A DNA stretch of 64,000 nucleotides from Enoplosus armatus (GCF_043641665.1 NC_092194.1:13183298-13247297), one strand, 5' to 3'; shown: positions 13,570-27,060, counted from the stretch's first letter. A program made the numbers and translations. The notes: generated by a model from the letters alone, not told the origin.

Positions 13570-14264
13570 AGGAAACTGGTAGGGAGGAAGCTGGCTGGTG
13601 CCCAGGCCTCGGGAGTGTTAAATGCTTTGATCTCGTAAAATGTTTTCTACAGCCGTGGAACTAACAGAGCTGCAAGGAAGTCTGATTGCTCAGACACGTA
13701 CATGTACTCACACACACACTCACACAAAGTTACTTTTCTCACTGATGCCCTTAACCATGTACAGCAGCAGGTAAAAACTTTTCCCTCTTTTTCCACTTCA
13801 TCACTGACTTCATCTCTCCTTTTACACTCCTCTTAACATCCCATATGTCAGCTTCATTTAGAGTGAGGTGTTTCTTTTTCGGTTTGTGAAGAAGAAAGTA
13901 TATGCTTGTGTTGTTAACTATGTGCTCACATCCTCCCGCAGACATAGCAATTAATTTTTCCTATACATTGGCCTATCTAATTTGTTGTTTTAGATACCTA
14001 GATACCTAGAACATTTCTTTATGTTTCCTTATTTGAAGAATGAGAAAGGTTCATTAAACTCCACATTAAAGTGTTGAATGAATAACACACTGATGATTTC
14101 ACTATTCCTGGAGTGTAGTGTGTGGTGCTGGACAAAAGGCCATTGGGTTATTAAAATTAAATGGGTTCACCCCCATGAAAGAATGAGTGAAATAAGAAAG
14201 TCCCCTTGTTTTTTGGCCCAGTGGTGGCAACAGAAGAAATGTGAGTGGTCACTAAAAATTATAC

Positions 14265-14595
14265 TGAATTACTGTCTGGGGACAATGAATATCTATACCA
14301 AAGATACCCAGGTAATCTGGCCAGTTGCAGCCAGATGATTCTGGTAATGATGATTCTAATAATCCGTGGTAGTTAGAAGTGCTCAGGCTAGCTTTGGGCC
14401 ACTGTTGTTTACCCTGTGTAGTCCGACATGACCTGCGGCATAACAACCAGCCATGCCAGATTTAGGTCAGTGTTGAGTCAAGCCATTTTGGCTATATCCT
14501 GACAACTACTTGCCAATCTCAGATGGAGGGACAGACCAACAAACTGACCAATAGACAGACCGACACTGCCACCCTTAAGCCCACCATTAGTGTGG
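14265..14595. repeat. Decayed dispersed teleost repeat
   Basis: Two parts resemble a widespread fish repeat as I recall it: ctgtctggggacaatgaata followed by tctatacc, and tcagatggagggacagacca followed by gacagaccgacactgccacc. The gap between them holds unrelated or heavily decayed sequence. Family assignment is uncertain. Confidence 0.45.
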
Positions 14596-16745
14596 TAAAA
14601 TCAAGGCAATACTTAATGGTTATGGAAAAACACAAATAACGGTAAACAAAAAAAAGTAGTCGTACACACAAACTGCTTCTGTGTTGGCTTATTATAATAA
14701 GTAATTAAGAAACAGAATAGTAGTCTGCAAAATGTTCTTTTAACAGTGAAAGTTTAAAAAATTACCTCAGGGTTTCTTCAGTTCTGTCCAATCCTAATTA
14801 CGGTTTAGTCACACCAGCATTAATGACAACAAAATACTGGACCAAAGTCATTTAAATTCAATGGAATAACTGCAATCAGTAGATTCACTTGCAGAGCTGA
14901 AGCATATTCACCAGCAATTCATTTGCATTGAGTTCAATTTAGGCAAACTTTGACTTATGAATTTGCACCATTGACCAATTTCAAGCTATTTTGACAGTGG
15001 TGACCTTTGAGGGAACGGAGAGCCTACAGTCCAAAATGGAGGAAGCTATCATATCATGTCGCACCATCCAATTTTATACAACCATATAACCAAACACAGC
15101 CACTTTTATACACCATCCAATTTTAACAATAGTCAGTTGTTAACTTACTTGTCCAGTCTGTGCCACTTTCTAATGTGACCAGGCAAAACCCTAAATATGT
15201 TCATTTCAAATGTTCCCAGGGCAGGAATACATCTTAAACCTCTCTCTCTTTCTCTTTTTTTGCTCTTTGTCTGTCTTGTTGCTCTGATCCCGTCCCAGTG
15301 AGGCAATAGCAGACTAATTGTCAGGCTGTTCCTCTAATGCCTGATTTCTGGGTTAGGGGGCAGCTGCCGACTCCCCTGAGCTTGTAAAGAAGGAGAAAGT
15401 ACAAGAGAGAAAGACAGGGAGAGGAAGAGAAAAGAAGTAGACAGGGATGAAATCTGATCTTGTTAACATTCCCTGAAAACCCTCAAATTCTAGTGCCAAG
15501 CATGCAACACTTCCAAAAGACTGAGAACACAGGGAACTGGACTGCAAGGCACAGACAGGTGCTCATACACACTCAGGCACATATTCAACACATTTAAAAG
15601 GCAAAGTAGTTGAAAGAAAGTGCTGCAATTTGCCCCACTGATGGGAGACGGTGTTTCAGTATTATGTTGTTCACACGACTTGAGATTTTGTATTTGTCTC
15701 AATCAGGCCTATTCAGCTGGCAAGTGCCAGGCTGCCACATAAAAGCCTTAATATAGGCTGCTACATCAAAGAGGTGACTAATCAGGCTGACAGAGAGAGG
15801 TGTCACAGAGTGTCAATCCTTCAGGGCCGCTGCCTGTCTCTCAGGGAGCCCACTCCTTCAGCTCTGACCTCAAATAACCCGGCACATACACGCAGCACAC
15901 GCACGTGCAGCAGAGTACACATAGGTATAGACACGCACATATGAATGCACATGCGCATCCACACATTGCCCGAACACGTGTATGCATCCACGTGCAGTTA
16001 CATGCACACATATGCGTCAACTTATACATACACAAACATACTGTACGCATGCATGCTAACCCAGCAATACACATCTCACTGGGAATCAATGTGAAAGATG
16101 ACTCGCTTCATTGATAGGTCTCTGTTGATGAGGGTTGGGGAAAAAGAGGTAAAAAATGGAAACTCATCTTGATGTATTTGGGTCAATTTCACGTCCACTG
16201 CCGTTGCTTGGTCATGCCTATTTCTAGCAGCAGTGGTGGCGGTAATTAATGAGTGATAACGGACACATTTAATTGGCTGTAATCTATCCAATGAAGTGAG
16301 GAGACTTCATTCTTTTGAGGACAAAGGGCCTGCTGGGAGGGCTGAAGAATCTGGCCCCATCTGTAATGCTGCAGGCATACAGTATAGCCTGGACCATATA
16401 TCAGCAGAACAATACCGCAACTGTGACGCTAAACAATTAAACCATACAGTTAAAACAATGTAAATTCACAATCATTCACTATGAGCATGACTGCATCTTC
16501 CTGCATGAACAAAGTACAAATGCAACAAGCCAGGATAAAAACTGCCTGGTACTTAACATAAAACTCAATAAATCAGTTCAACCAAGCAATGTGCTGTATG
16601 TACTCATGGCTGCTTGGTTCTGCCCGAGAGCTCACTATACAATCTAGATCCTCCATATGATAGAGAGGAGAAAATGCAGTCTGCCAGGCTCTCCTCCCAG
16701 AAGAGGGGGGAACACTTATTTGCATTGAAATGAACTGTCTGAGAC
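14596..16745. other. Intron, no gene seen
   Basis: It contains an imperfect direct duplication (acaccatccaatttta-type words at 15064 and 15110), a purine tract near 15385-15435 and degenerate ca/gc words at 15880-16040. A short block with gtaattaatgag near 16241 may be regulatory. Confidence 0.6.

Positions 16746-16807
<62 letters not shown>
16746..16807. repeat. (TG)n microsatellite
   Basis: About 30 TG units bordered on both sides by cg steps. Confidence 0.97.
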
Positions 16808-17863
16808 TGTAACAATATTGTGCACTTGCCTGTTTCGTCAAGGGGCGTTGTGTGTCGACCTGCATGGATCACTAGCGATGGGGTGACTCCTCAATCTAAC
16901 CACCCGCTCTCCAGCCTCAGGGGGACCTGTGTATCTGGCTGTGCTTACACGTAGTGTATGTTTTCTGTCCATACCCAGAGCTGCGGCAGTGCTTTCTCAT
17001 CCCCAGCATGATCTACACCGCTGGCAAGCATAGTGGATTCAATAGCATTGTAAATCAACATGACCTTAGAGAATCTGTTTTAGAATCTGTTATAAAATTC
17101 ACTTTGTAAGAGGTCGTGCAATGTGCAAAATTCATTTCAGCCATGTTGTATATCAGGGAGACATGATGCCTTGTTCTGCAAAACTCATGTCATGTCTCTC
17201 ATCCTCGTTTAAGTGGCAATTCGTGTCTGGCAACCAATAAAACAACACAAAAACTCACGTGTTGCCATATTCTGATTAGAGCCCATATTTCATTTTATAG
17301 ACCATTAGTTTCAAGCTTGCTAGGAGGTCTAGCTCACTAGAGGAAAACCATTATGAGGTGTAGCCAAACAAGCCTTGATACTAATGTGTAAGCTAGTATA
17401 CTGTACCTTGCATGTACCCTCGCACAAGCCAGCCTAAATCTTGTAAGCTCAGGTTTTGCTAAAACATTAGTTTGGAAAACATCAAACATCAAATAGTTGA
17501 TAGAGTCTGGCAGCAAATCAGCAATGGAGCATGGTTTAGATAATACCCACAACAAGAAAGACCGTGTCATGATTTCAGTAAAATATAATTGTCTTATTTG
17601 CTCATTCAGTAAACCCAACAGAATAAATACTCAAAACTTTAGTAAATTGACATTTTGGACACTTATCAATCATCATCGCTGTGTACCACCACTGACAGCT
17701 GTAGTGTTGCGCAGTGGTGTACATGATATGAAGACTACATTTTTCGTGTAAGTTTTTTTTGAGAGTACTATATTGTGCATGATTTTTACACTTGGAGTTT
17801 TGACATTCAAATAAAATTGAAAAGGAAAGTAAATACAGTCCACACAGTAGCAAATAGAGATGC
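16808..17863. other. Intron, no gene seen
   Basis: Unique-looking AT-rich sequence up to the hAT MITE. Nothing recognisable. Confidence 0.6.
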
Positions 17864-17871
17864 AGCTTGAG

Positions 17872-18159
17872 CCGTAGTGGAAGAAGTATTCAGATCGTTT
17901 TCTAAAGTAAGTAAAGTACAACTGCCACACTGTACAACTACTCCATTACAAGTATGCAAGTATACAAGTCATGCATTGAAAATCGTACTTCAGTAAAAGT
18001 ATGTAAGTATAATCATATAAAATGTATTTGAATTATCAAAAGTAAAAATACTTAATGCAGAAAAATGCCACAAATAGTTGCACAAAACCAACTAAAAATC
18101 TCAAAATTGTACTTAAGCATAGTACTTGAGTAAATGTACTGAGTTACACTCCATCACTG
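17872..18159. mobile_element. Non-autonomous hAT element (MITE), teleost type
   Basis: This 288-bp element is bounded by an exact 8-bp target-site duplication, AGCTTGAG, at 17864-17871 and 18160-18167, the length made by hAT transposases. Its ends are short imperfect inverted repeats (left ccgtagtggaa, right complement cagtgatgga). The interior is the familiar teleost sequence of repeated agtaaaagtac-type words, with gtattcagat near the left end and cttgagtaaatgtact near the right. It has no coding capacity. The intact duplication argues for a fairly young or well-preserved insertion in the pacrg intron. Confidence 0.88.
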
Positions 18160-18659
18160 AGCTTGAGTGAAGGGACATTTGTGGACTGGTTTTGTGAAGC
18201 TAGTACACTAGAACCACATATTTAAGTACCAAATATTGTATATACCTACTCATTATACTGCAAGTAGCAGTAGTATTACCATTATCATATAAGCATTAGA
18301 AATCAAACAGGGCAATGAAAAGAAAACAGACCCAGAAAACAGAAGTGGGCACACACCAGTACTGGTCTTATCCTTGTGGTAGCTGAGCCCGGCTTGATGT
18401 TCAGATTGAAAGGCCCTTTCGTTACCACTCCATTATTCTGCCTGATTGCCACCTTATTAGCCGTTTACTGTGGGAGGATTTGATTTTGCTCTGAACAGAT
18501 ACTACTGAGAGACATGGTTTGGCTGTTTTGAGGTCATTTTCAGTCAGAACTGAAGCTGCATTTTCCAGTGTAGAGTTAGAGTAGGTTTGACAAGTTTACA
18601 GAGAATGGCATCCTCTGTTGAGAGTATGTGCAAAAAACAATTTGCTTGTCAAATGAGCA

Positions 18660-18854
18660 ATGACGAAGACTCCCATGTTTAACTGTTAAAGTCACCATTT
18701 CACTGCTAAGTACTGTCCACAAAGGCTCTGATTGGCTCAGCTGACTTTCCAATGTGAAAAACAGCCATTTGCAAGAGAAACACCAGATCTATTTGAATCG
18801 CTCGACAAAATTTGAGGTGTGGGTGGCGATTTGGAGGTCTGGAACCAGGCTAAG
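18660..18854 (-). repeat. Dispersed repeat with TAGCCTGG end, inverted copy
   Basis: It is the inverted relative of 11358-11567. The terminus ggaggtctggaaccaggcta is nearly the complement of the start of the forward copy. The interior shares ctctgattgg, aaacagcc and accagatctat with it. The best-matching part is 18724-18854; weaker similarity (gaagactcccatg against aagacacccattc) reaches 18660. Confidence 0.6.
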
Positions 18855-20420
18855 TTGAGCCTCCCTGTGCAAAGCATTATCTATGGATCACAGCACGTCT
18901 CCACTGAGTGCTCTTTATAGGTAATCAATAAGCGAGCTGGCTCATGATGGCTCTCACTCATTACAACTCTTTAATAAAAGCCCACCCTGCGGTGACTGCT
19001 GCTCTGGGTAGTATAAACACACGCACACAGCCATATGGGAAACCAAATCTCTGTTTGCACACACAGGAAAAACACAAACTCTCAAACATGGAGCGAGCAC
19101 AGCATCGTTTGCTAGCAGGTAGCTCAATCCCAATCATTTACAGCTGCAACATTACTTATTTATACCCCTAGAACCATTCTGACATGTCCTGTTGGTGAGG
19201 ACTTTTGAAGTATCTCTGGCACAATCAAAATGCGCATCAGCTTTTTGATGTTTGCTGGGATGAAAATATCAGGAGACTCTCACGTAAAGGTGACACACAC
19301 ACTCTTAAATGCTCCAATCAATGTTCTGCGGCTTGCATTTATCAGCAGCTAAACCATTCTCAAGTTGAGAGCATCTTTCTTGGAGTCGAGAGAGTTGTAC
19401 TCCAAATTGCGTGGTCTTGCATAACCTTCAACGACCTATGGTTTCCTCTCTAACTCACTCCTTGAGCTGGAGGTGTGTGTCCTTGTAGCTATTTCCAAAT
19501 TGCTCCAAAGTAGCTCCATCTCTCCGCATATATGGGGTCAGGTGACAAAAGCCTTCTTTGTGTTTTCCAGTGAGGGGGAGGCCTCACGGAAGAATACAGG
19601 GTCACGTTGTTATGTGTGCAGGGTGAGGGGCGCAGATGTTATACTGCACGGGTCAGTTTTCCATGAACCACCCACCAGCTTGCCTTCATATGTCAGGGAA
19701 ACACAGACATAAATAGAGAAAGGAGCAAGGAACTATCCTTCAACTGTCACATACTTCAGTACTCAACAAGCACAAGTTTTAAATCCAGCTTAAATTACAC
19801 TATAGCATCTGCTTCAATGTGGCCACAGAACCATCCAACACACACACACACACACACACACCCTACATGAAAACACAACAAACATTCACCATCTCATATG
19901 ATTCTGCCAGCCAAAAACAGCATGCAAGTCTATGTATGTTATAATTTAAACATTCATATAAGAACCATTCTATATTCTAAGATATAGTTTAACAGGTACT
20001 GGAGCTGATCCTGAATGGATACAGGAATATGACATAAACTCAACCCTCAACGTCGTCTTTAAACACTGATACTTAAGCAAACATTACGGACAACTGAAAA
20101 TTAACAGCAGAGAACCTTGTGTCTCACGATACAGAAACCAGAGACAGCGCATGGTTATGATCTAAGCATCCTTAAGGTGCCAGTATCTGAGGGGAAGATG
20201 ACCTTTCTCTGCCTAGAATAGCAGGGCTGAGGGGAACAAAAGCTGTGATGACAAACACACAGGGGAGATTGTGACCCCGCAGGGGCCAACACACATGCTC
20301 TGAACACAAGCTCAAATTCTGAGCTTGTATACCTGCACACACCACCATAGATGTATACAATGTTTTAAAGTCTCTAAAACATTCAATTTAAATGACTAAA
20401 TAAGCAACTATCAACATTAA
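18855..20420. other. Intron, no gene seen
   Basis: Neutral composition with one AC run. Open frames of 60-80 codons are present on the plus strand but without splice signals or family resemblance. Confidence 0.6.
19838..19861. repeat. (AC)n microsatellite
   Basis: Twelve uninterrupted AC units. Confidence 0.95.
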
Positions 20421-20838
20421 TGCTGGGAAAAATAACATCTCCGTGTATTATTTATTAATAGGAATGCACTTATTTGCTTTCTTGCCGAAGAAAAACAATA
20501 AGAACAACACCACTCTCATGTCTGTACGCTAAATATGAAGCTACTGTCAGCAGCCGATTAGCTTAGCACAAATAAATGAAAAGGGGGGGAGAAACAGCTA
20601 AGCTGGCTCTGTCCAAAGGCAACCAAATCTGCCTGCCAGCACCTTCAAAGCTCACTAATTAACTACTTTTATCTTATCTTTATCTAATGTTTAATCGGTA
20701 CAAAAAGTGTAAAAACAACAGCAACACTGTGGTTGTACAGGGGTTCATGTGCATGACTATTTCTTGACCAGGCAGACCTCCTGGAGTCTTGTTGTCAATT
20801 GTGAATTTGCCAGGCAACCAGTCGAGACTCCTGACGTG
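20421..20838. repeat. Common teleost dispersed repeat (non-coding)
   Basis: Recognisable consensus words in order are gaagctactgtcagcagcc, gattagcttagcacaaa, gaaacagctaagctggctct, gtccaaaggcaacc, cagcacc, aaagctcactaattaac and ctatttcttgaccaggc, then cctggagtc. This is a very abundant non-coding repeat of percomorph fish genomes, probably a non-autonomous DNA transposon. The copy is moderately diverged and its exact ends are uncertain. Confidence 0.75.
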
Positions 20839-22740
20839 ACTGAGTACATCAACCGCGCTGCAACTACTTCAACCCAGTGAGAAGAGCAAAGACGAAACAA
20901 AAACTGTTCTAACTTTGGAAAAATGAAAAATTGTGTTATTGTAAGACCCTCTTATAGTAAGAAACTGCTTTAGAAAACTGGTGGTTTTCCAGGCCTTTAA
21001 GATGTGACCATGTCCACAATATCCACCACATATCCACACACTCGCCGCCACCCTACACATCATCCTGAATGACAAGCATATCGACCACCAACAGAACTGT
21101 GATACACACAAAACACTCAAAGAGAGAGTGTCTCATATTTCAGCCTTTGTGTTGCCTTCAGAGACAAACAGCAGGGAAAATTTGTGGCTGTGTTGGTCTG
21201 CAGCCTGTGGGTGTCTGCAGGCCACTGAGTAAAATAGTTACTATTACAAACAATAAAGGGAAAAGGTGAGTCTGTTATCTAAGCATTCTCATCCACAAAG
21301 CATCTATCTGGGACAGATTTTACACCAGACAGCGGCAGGCCATCATTGCAGCTCTCTTCCAAGCACAGTGCTGAGATTTCAGCATGTTTGACAAGGCCAC
21401 TCTCGGGGCGCAGAAACCTAAATGTTTCAGGCGTTCATTGCCTCGTTCCATCTCCCTGTTGCCTCTGTGCATAAGGAGAGTTGAGAATAACAGCAGGACA
21501 TATCGTGTATAAGGGAGAGATGAGGTGAGACAGGGAGTGAAAGCCATAGGGGAGACGGTGATGTGCGCCTCTCTAACCATACCGACTAAATATTTGATGG
21601 GAGGAGGTGGTGGAGAGGAACTGAGGTGAGAGGAGGAGAATCATGGGTGCATCTCCTTCGGGAGTGTGTAAAGTGTCCCAGGCGTGCATGGGGCTGGGGG
21701 TCAGGATGATACAAGAGTTGCCACAGTCTGCCAGGTGAATTATTCATCTCGCTGAGGTCAACACTAGAACAGCATTATGGGTGGCTCGCAGTAGAGAACA
21801 AAGAGGCAATGGCTTTTAGCACATAGGCTTCACGTGGCTTTAGTTATGTGGGAGAAAAAATAGAAAGGGAAAGACAATAGAAAGAAAGAGTGGAAGGAAA
21901 CAGGGATGATGAGAGATAATGTAAAAAACGTGGTTGTTATTGGAGGTTAGATAGAGCTAATTATGTGGCTCCTGTTGCAGGATGAAGCATGAACGGCCTT
22001 GTGCCGTGATCCACACAAAAATAACAAGGAAGAATTGGAAACACCAGATGTGTATAAACCACCACAGAAGGCATTCAACATCCTTGACCCTACAGTGTTT
22101 TGTTTATGTTATCATTTGTTTTCTTGCATTTGTGATCTGCAATATGGAAATGCTTTTTGTTAAAAACAGACACAAAGAAAAAAAGGCCTGTTTCATGTTT
22201 AACAATCAGCATTGACAGTGTTTTTATACAACTTTACATCACAGCTTATTGCTTAGAATTAATGTTGATTCTGTTTATTCTTAATTTGTAGCGATTATGA
22301 ATGAACTTTGAATATTTTTGCTCTTTCCACTGTTTTTATAATTCATGACAAATGCACTGTCACAATATAATCTGGCATTAATCACAGTTCAGTTGCAGCA
22401 ACATGAGAGCCTTTGAGAGATGCCAGGCAACAACCTATGGAATATGATCTCGAGTAGATCATAGCAGGCATACTCTACATTCCACATGGTGGTGGTGTGA
22501 AGGGGACATATTGATGTTTATATCCCCTCTATTGACTTTGAAGCATGGATGATGGGTGTGTGTGTGAGACTGTGTGTACCACTGCATGCATGCCTGTGTT
22601 ACAGAACAGATCCTGAGAGTAAATATGACAAGAATGTGGGAATTTTCTCAATGTTTGCACAGCAGTGACAGCAGTGTGCACCCTACTACACACATACACA
22701 GAGGTTCTGAGAGTGGCCTTCTATGCCCGGGCGACTGGTG
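20839..22740. other. Intron, no gene seen
   Basis: Mixed composition, with purine-biased stretches near 21600-21640 and 21850-21920. No recognised gene or repeat. Confidence 0.6.
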
Positions 22741-23060
22741 TGGTACCAATATTATTTACAGATGAAGCTGCAATGAATTAATTATGCAAACAATGTACAA
22801 TGTGCATCTTAAATTTTAATACTGGGCATTGCCAGAAGCCTATTTAAATATTAATCTTTTCTTTATTAAATGAATTTTAACCATTAGCAATGTTGCAACA
22901 CTGAGAAGCATAAGTGCTTGAAGCGTATTCTTTGCAGATAGAAATTGCAAGTGACTCCATTAATTTCTGAGCACATCGTCAGCTGGCAGCTTGCATGCAA
23001 AAGCATTCTCAAGCTGCATTTGTTTGGTTGTTACTGGCTTTGGAGCTGAATAAAGCAGAA
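22741..23060. promoter_or_regulatory. Candidate conserved non-coding element
   Basis: This repeat-free block has dense homeodomain- and POU-type words: taatta at 22779-22784 running into atgcaaa at 22784-22790, then attaatctt, ttaaatgaatttta and ccattaattt. It shows no open frames and no simple repeats. The texture is that of vertebrate enhancer-like conserved elements, but conservation cannot be seen from one genome. Confidence 0.3.
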
Positions 23061-25373
23061 TTCAAGGTGTGTCCTGTCATACATTTCAGAGATTTGTATT
23101 GTTTTTCATGCAGTGTTTCAAAACCAAATTGTGCAGCTCACAGGTGACTTGACTCTTGTTGAGTTCTTTTTAAAAATGTGTCCACATACCTGAGGTTTGA
23201 AGGTTCTAGCTCCAGGGCACCAGCATTGTTTCTCAGAAAATGCTGTTTGGTCAAACTGAGCTTTTATAGAGTATAACACTCAAAGATGCCATTAAGTGGC
23301 CAAGAGAGATAACTTTAGGAGCAGGTGGGCAGTGAGATTTAAGTATTATGGCCCCAATGAGAAAACACCCAATGTGCTTCCGGCCGTAGTTGTTCATTGA
23401 ATTGCTTTTATTACAACAATTCCCAGTGAAAACAGTGTCAAATATAGTATTTCTTATATAAAAATCTGAAGGATTACAATTTTAAATGCAGAAACAAAAG
23501 TTCTTTACATTATCAATATTGTATGTGATAGGGAACCAAAGCTTTAGGCTCTTATGATCTTGTGAGGAGACGAGAGGGGAGATGATGTGTTGCTCTACAG
23601 TAGAGAAGAGGGAACAGGAAAAAATTGGGATGTTTATCTGTGTTGTTCACCTGAAGGCCTCTGAGGATTTCTGACTGACCATCTGGTAAAACACGTAAAC
23701 CTTTATTCTCGATGACCCGGTCCTTGTTCTACTAGAGGGTGGTCGAACATAATCAGGTAACATCTGGTTCCGTGGATTGGCTTTCATTTGCTATCTACAG
23801 CACATGCAGAAGCTAAAACGGCCACACACACACTAAAAGACCCTGTTACTCTTAGACGAGACATTGTGCTCCTGAGATAATGCCCTGGGTTGAAACAGCA
23901 GAGTGAATAAATAGCCAAGTAAAGCAAGCCGAGTAGTATTATTTCACTGGTTAATTAAGTTTCAAAAGTGAAGGGATAAGAATAGCAACAACCTTGAACC
24001 ACCTACCTATGAAATCAACTAATAAAGTTTTTTTCGTTTGCCCATTAAAATTGTTGTTTCCTTTAATTGAAAATAATTTTGTCTTTGGACTTAATGAATG
24101 ATAGGCAAATTGGAACTTAAACAGCCACCACTAATTCATTTTAGTTTAATGGCTGCAATCATTCTGTGAAAGTATGTCTAGTCAAATAATGGTATCACAT
24201 TTTGTGCTAAACTCTGGATATACAGTATTACACTCATATTTTGTGATGGCTATGGGAATGTGAGCCGTGGAGCCAGATGGAAACATTAGAGATGGGAGCC
24301 AGCTAAAAACTGTTGTCTGGACGTGGGACAAGACTTGGCAGGGACAACCTTATGGGGATTTGTGTGAGCTGGGGGGGGGGGTTTAGGGGGTTCTTGAGAA
24401 ATAGTGTGCATTAGAATGTTAGAATAGGGTTCAATTACATCCATTAGAGATAGTGAGGACTGTGACTGGCGCATGCTGGCATGCCTGTGTGAGAATGGAG
24501 GAGATAAGGTTACCTCTGTCAGGGAAACGCGCTGAGGAGGGGCAGTAATGGGGGGGTGGGTCTCTAAGGACACAGACAGACAGGAGACAGACCCCAAAGA
24601 TGGCAGGTGTGGAGGCATTATGACTGACAATACCGGGCTGAGGACTAACTTGGCAATCATAAGTAATTCCCAGGCAGTGACCTAGAAATGTATCCGCATT
24701 GCAAGTACAAAATCATGTCTAGAGAACGACATATTCTCTTTAGATTCTTACTTTTTCATAATATGTGAAAATGCAGGACAGTAGTCCATGAATGTGCCCA
24801 AGATCTAACTGCATATTCCACGCTAATGGCTTATGGTTATTTTACTTTTCTGATATCTTCAGTCTACTTAGATTTCTGCCCACATCTGACAAGAAGGGGG
24901 AAGTAGGACTATATCCTGACACTAGCAATAAAAATCTGTTTTATTTCTATTGTTTACTTTGTGTGTCCTTGCCTGGGACAACAAGTCAGGGAGACTGTAG
25001 AAATGCTATTTGCTATTTGTTTTGTGAAATTGTGCCTTTTTTCACTTTCAAGCGGCGGGCCAGCTTGTGAAGGTGTGGCGGTTTATGAGAGCTGACAGGC
25101 AACCTGGCGCAGGGTGCGAATGCTGATCCAAAGCGGGCTGGACAAATGTCTGCACACACACCAGCATTCTGTCGCTGGCTGCCCGCGGAGATGTCAAACA
25201 CAATGATGTGGTGAGAGGCTGCAGGAGAGCTCCCTGCTTGCTACCAGGAACTCATGACACACACAAAGGCACACACAAGGACACAGATTCATACACAGGA
25301 GTACAGATGAAATTACATCAAAAAGCGGCACACTCATTGGCTATCAAATGGCTAATTTCCCCCTGCCACTCCA

Positions 25374-25374
<1 letters not shown>
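23061..25374. other. Intron, no gene seen
   Basis: AT-rich to about 24250, then G-rich words, including a ten-base G run at about 24371 and ggggggg near 24550. The minus-strand frame at 24286-24660 is an artefact of these runs. Confidence 0.6.

Positions 25375-25425
<51 letters not shown>
25375..25425. repeat. (AC)n microsatellite
   Basis: About 25 AC units, nearly perfect. Confidence 0.97.
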
Positions 25426-25429
<4 letters not shown>

Positions 25430-25490
25430 AAGGGAGTAACAACAAAGAAGCCCTGTCAACCCGATCCATGTTCAGACTGGAACGATCACC

Positions 25491-25760
25491 TGTCTTTAGC
25501 AAATACAGCTAATGTTCGCACTATTCATCTCACTCTATTGTCTAATTTCGACAACTCGATAATTGTGTTACACGTGTCAGGCCCCCAGAGCCTGGACAAT
25601 CCTGCGAATCGTTTCAAAGTGCCCCAAATTCATTAATTACAGAGTGTGTTAATCTCATTGAGATGGGAGGGAATGGAGAGAGGAAAAAGACGCTCATAAC
25701 TCATCCAATTAGGTAATTGAGTGGATTAGAGCGAAAGAAAGGAGGAGCCCTGCTGAGATT
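25491..25760. promoter_or_regulatory. Candidate conserved element with paired homeodomain site
   Basis: It contains caatta-gg-taattg at 25706-25719, two inverted homeodomain cores 2 bp apart, and attcattaattac at 25628-25640. An E-box-like cacgtg word lies near 25572. There are no simple repeats or open frames. Enhancer function is inference. Confidence 0.3.
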
Positions 25761-26860
25761 GAGGACTTCTGGTTCTATAGAAAGAATACATACATGGTTG
25801 CCTACAGATTACAAGTAAGTACGTGCTAAACCTGATCCTATCCATCAAAAAGCATTCATTCATTCACTTATAGGCTTTCTCTAGCTGCTTACCTCTAGTC
25901 TACCCATGAATTTCCATAGTTTAGGCATTGGTATCGAGTACACAACATAAAGACAGGTAAACTAGCCCTTTATGGTGGTCAAGCATGTGCACATGTGACT
26001 GTGTGGATTTGTTTGTGACTTGTTACTACTGCTGTTCTGCTGTATGAGCCCACACTGTTTCTCTTATGCAGGGAACTTAAGCATTCACATTGGATGCATT
26101 TTTTAGCAACACCTCTTTCTACCTGATTCCAGTTGGTTTAAAGTGCGTTGCATGCATCTTACACGATTGCTGCATACGATTCCAGCATAATTCTTACAAA
26201 ATTACATTTGAAGGAGTCACAAAATGGCTGTCAAAGTGCTGTCAAGTACAGCACTGAGAGCCATGGCCAAACTTAATGTAAATGAAGGTTTGTTTGTTAA
26301 ATGACATTCATGCCAGATGAAGAGGCATTTGAAATGACAATGCTAAATGATATAACCAGAAATGAAGCAGACACACGACACTGTAGACCAGTAGCAGTGA
26401 CTTTGGGGAGAGGTGAGCGAGGCCGTGCAAGTTCTGCTGGCCAGCCTCTGCACACTGCAGCAATCGAAGTGGTACTTTGTTTAAGTTGCAAACTGCCTGT
26501 GCGAAGAAGCCAAATTCTATTTCATTTTAAGCATATACTGCCAGCCTCAGGGCTCCGTGCCATTTAAAGAGCGGATCCCATAATTCCCCTAAGTGCTTCA
26601 CATTGCAAAAGGCACTATGTACAAATTAATGAACAAATCAACAAACACAAAGCCAAGTTCTCACTGAGGCGCTCCTCTCAAGCAATTAGTAAAAGTACAT
26701 TATCTAACCTGATGGGACAATAAAGTCACAAATATGTTCCAGCTGGAGAAGGAAAAGAGAAACATGTCCATCACAGTCTGCAAAGTAAAAAGTTTGAGAG
26801 GGTCAATAATAGTAAAAAGTATGATGTGTATATCTGTTGAGATTGTGTGTGTGTTTTCGT

Positions 26861-27060
26861 TGAGCACTCTGCCTGTCAGCCTGCAGAGCAGCCCAGATTA
26901 TGCATGAATCAGGCTGCTTATCAGCTGACCTTTAAATTGGAGCCGCAGAGCGACTGCAGGCCCAAGGGCTGACGCTCATACCTGATTGGCTGCTCCGCCT
27001 CAGACCTGCTGACAATAGAAATTAACAGAGCCAGGTGGGCTTATCCGCAGGCGGAAGAAG
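26861..27060. promoter_or_regulatory. Candidate conserved non-coding element
   Basis: Repeat-free sequence with attatgcatgaat (26897-26909, POU-like), a GATA-type cttatcag (26917-26924), cctgattggctg (CCAAT-type, inverted) and gacaataga (Sox-like). Clustering of varied factor sites in GC-neutral, low-repeat sequence suggests an enhancer. Confidence 0.28.
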
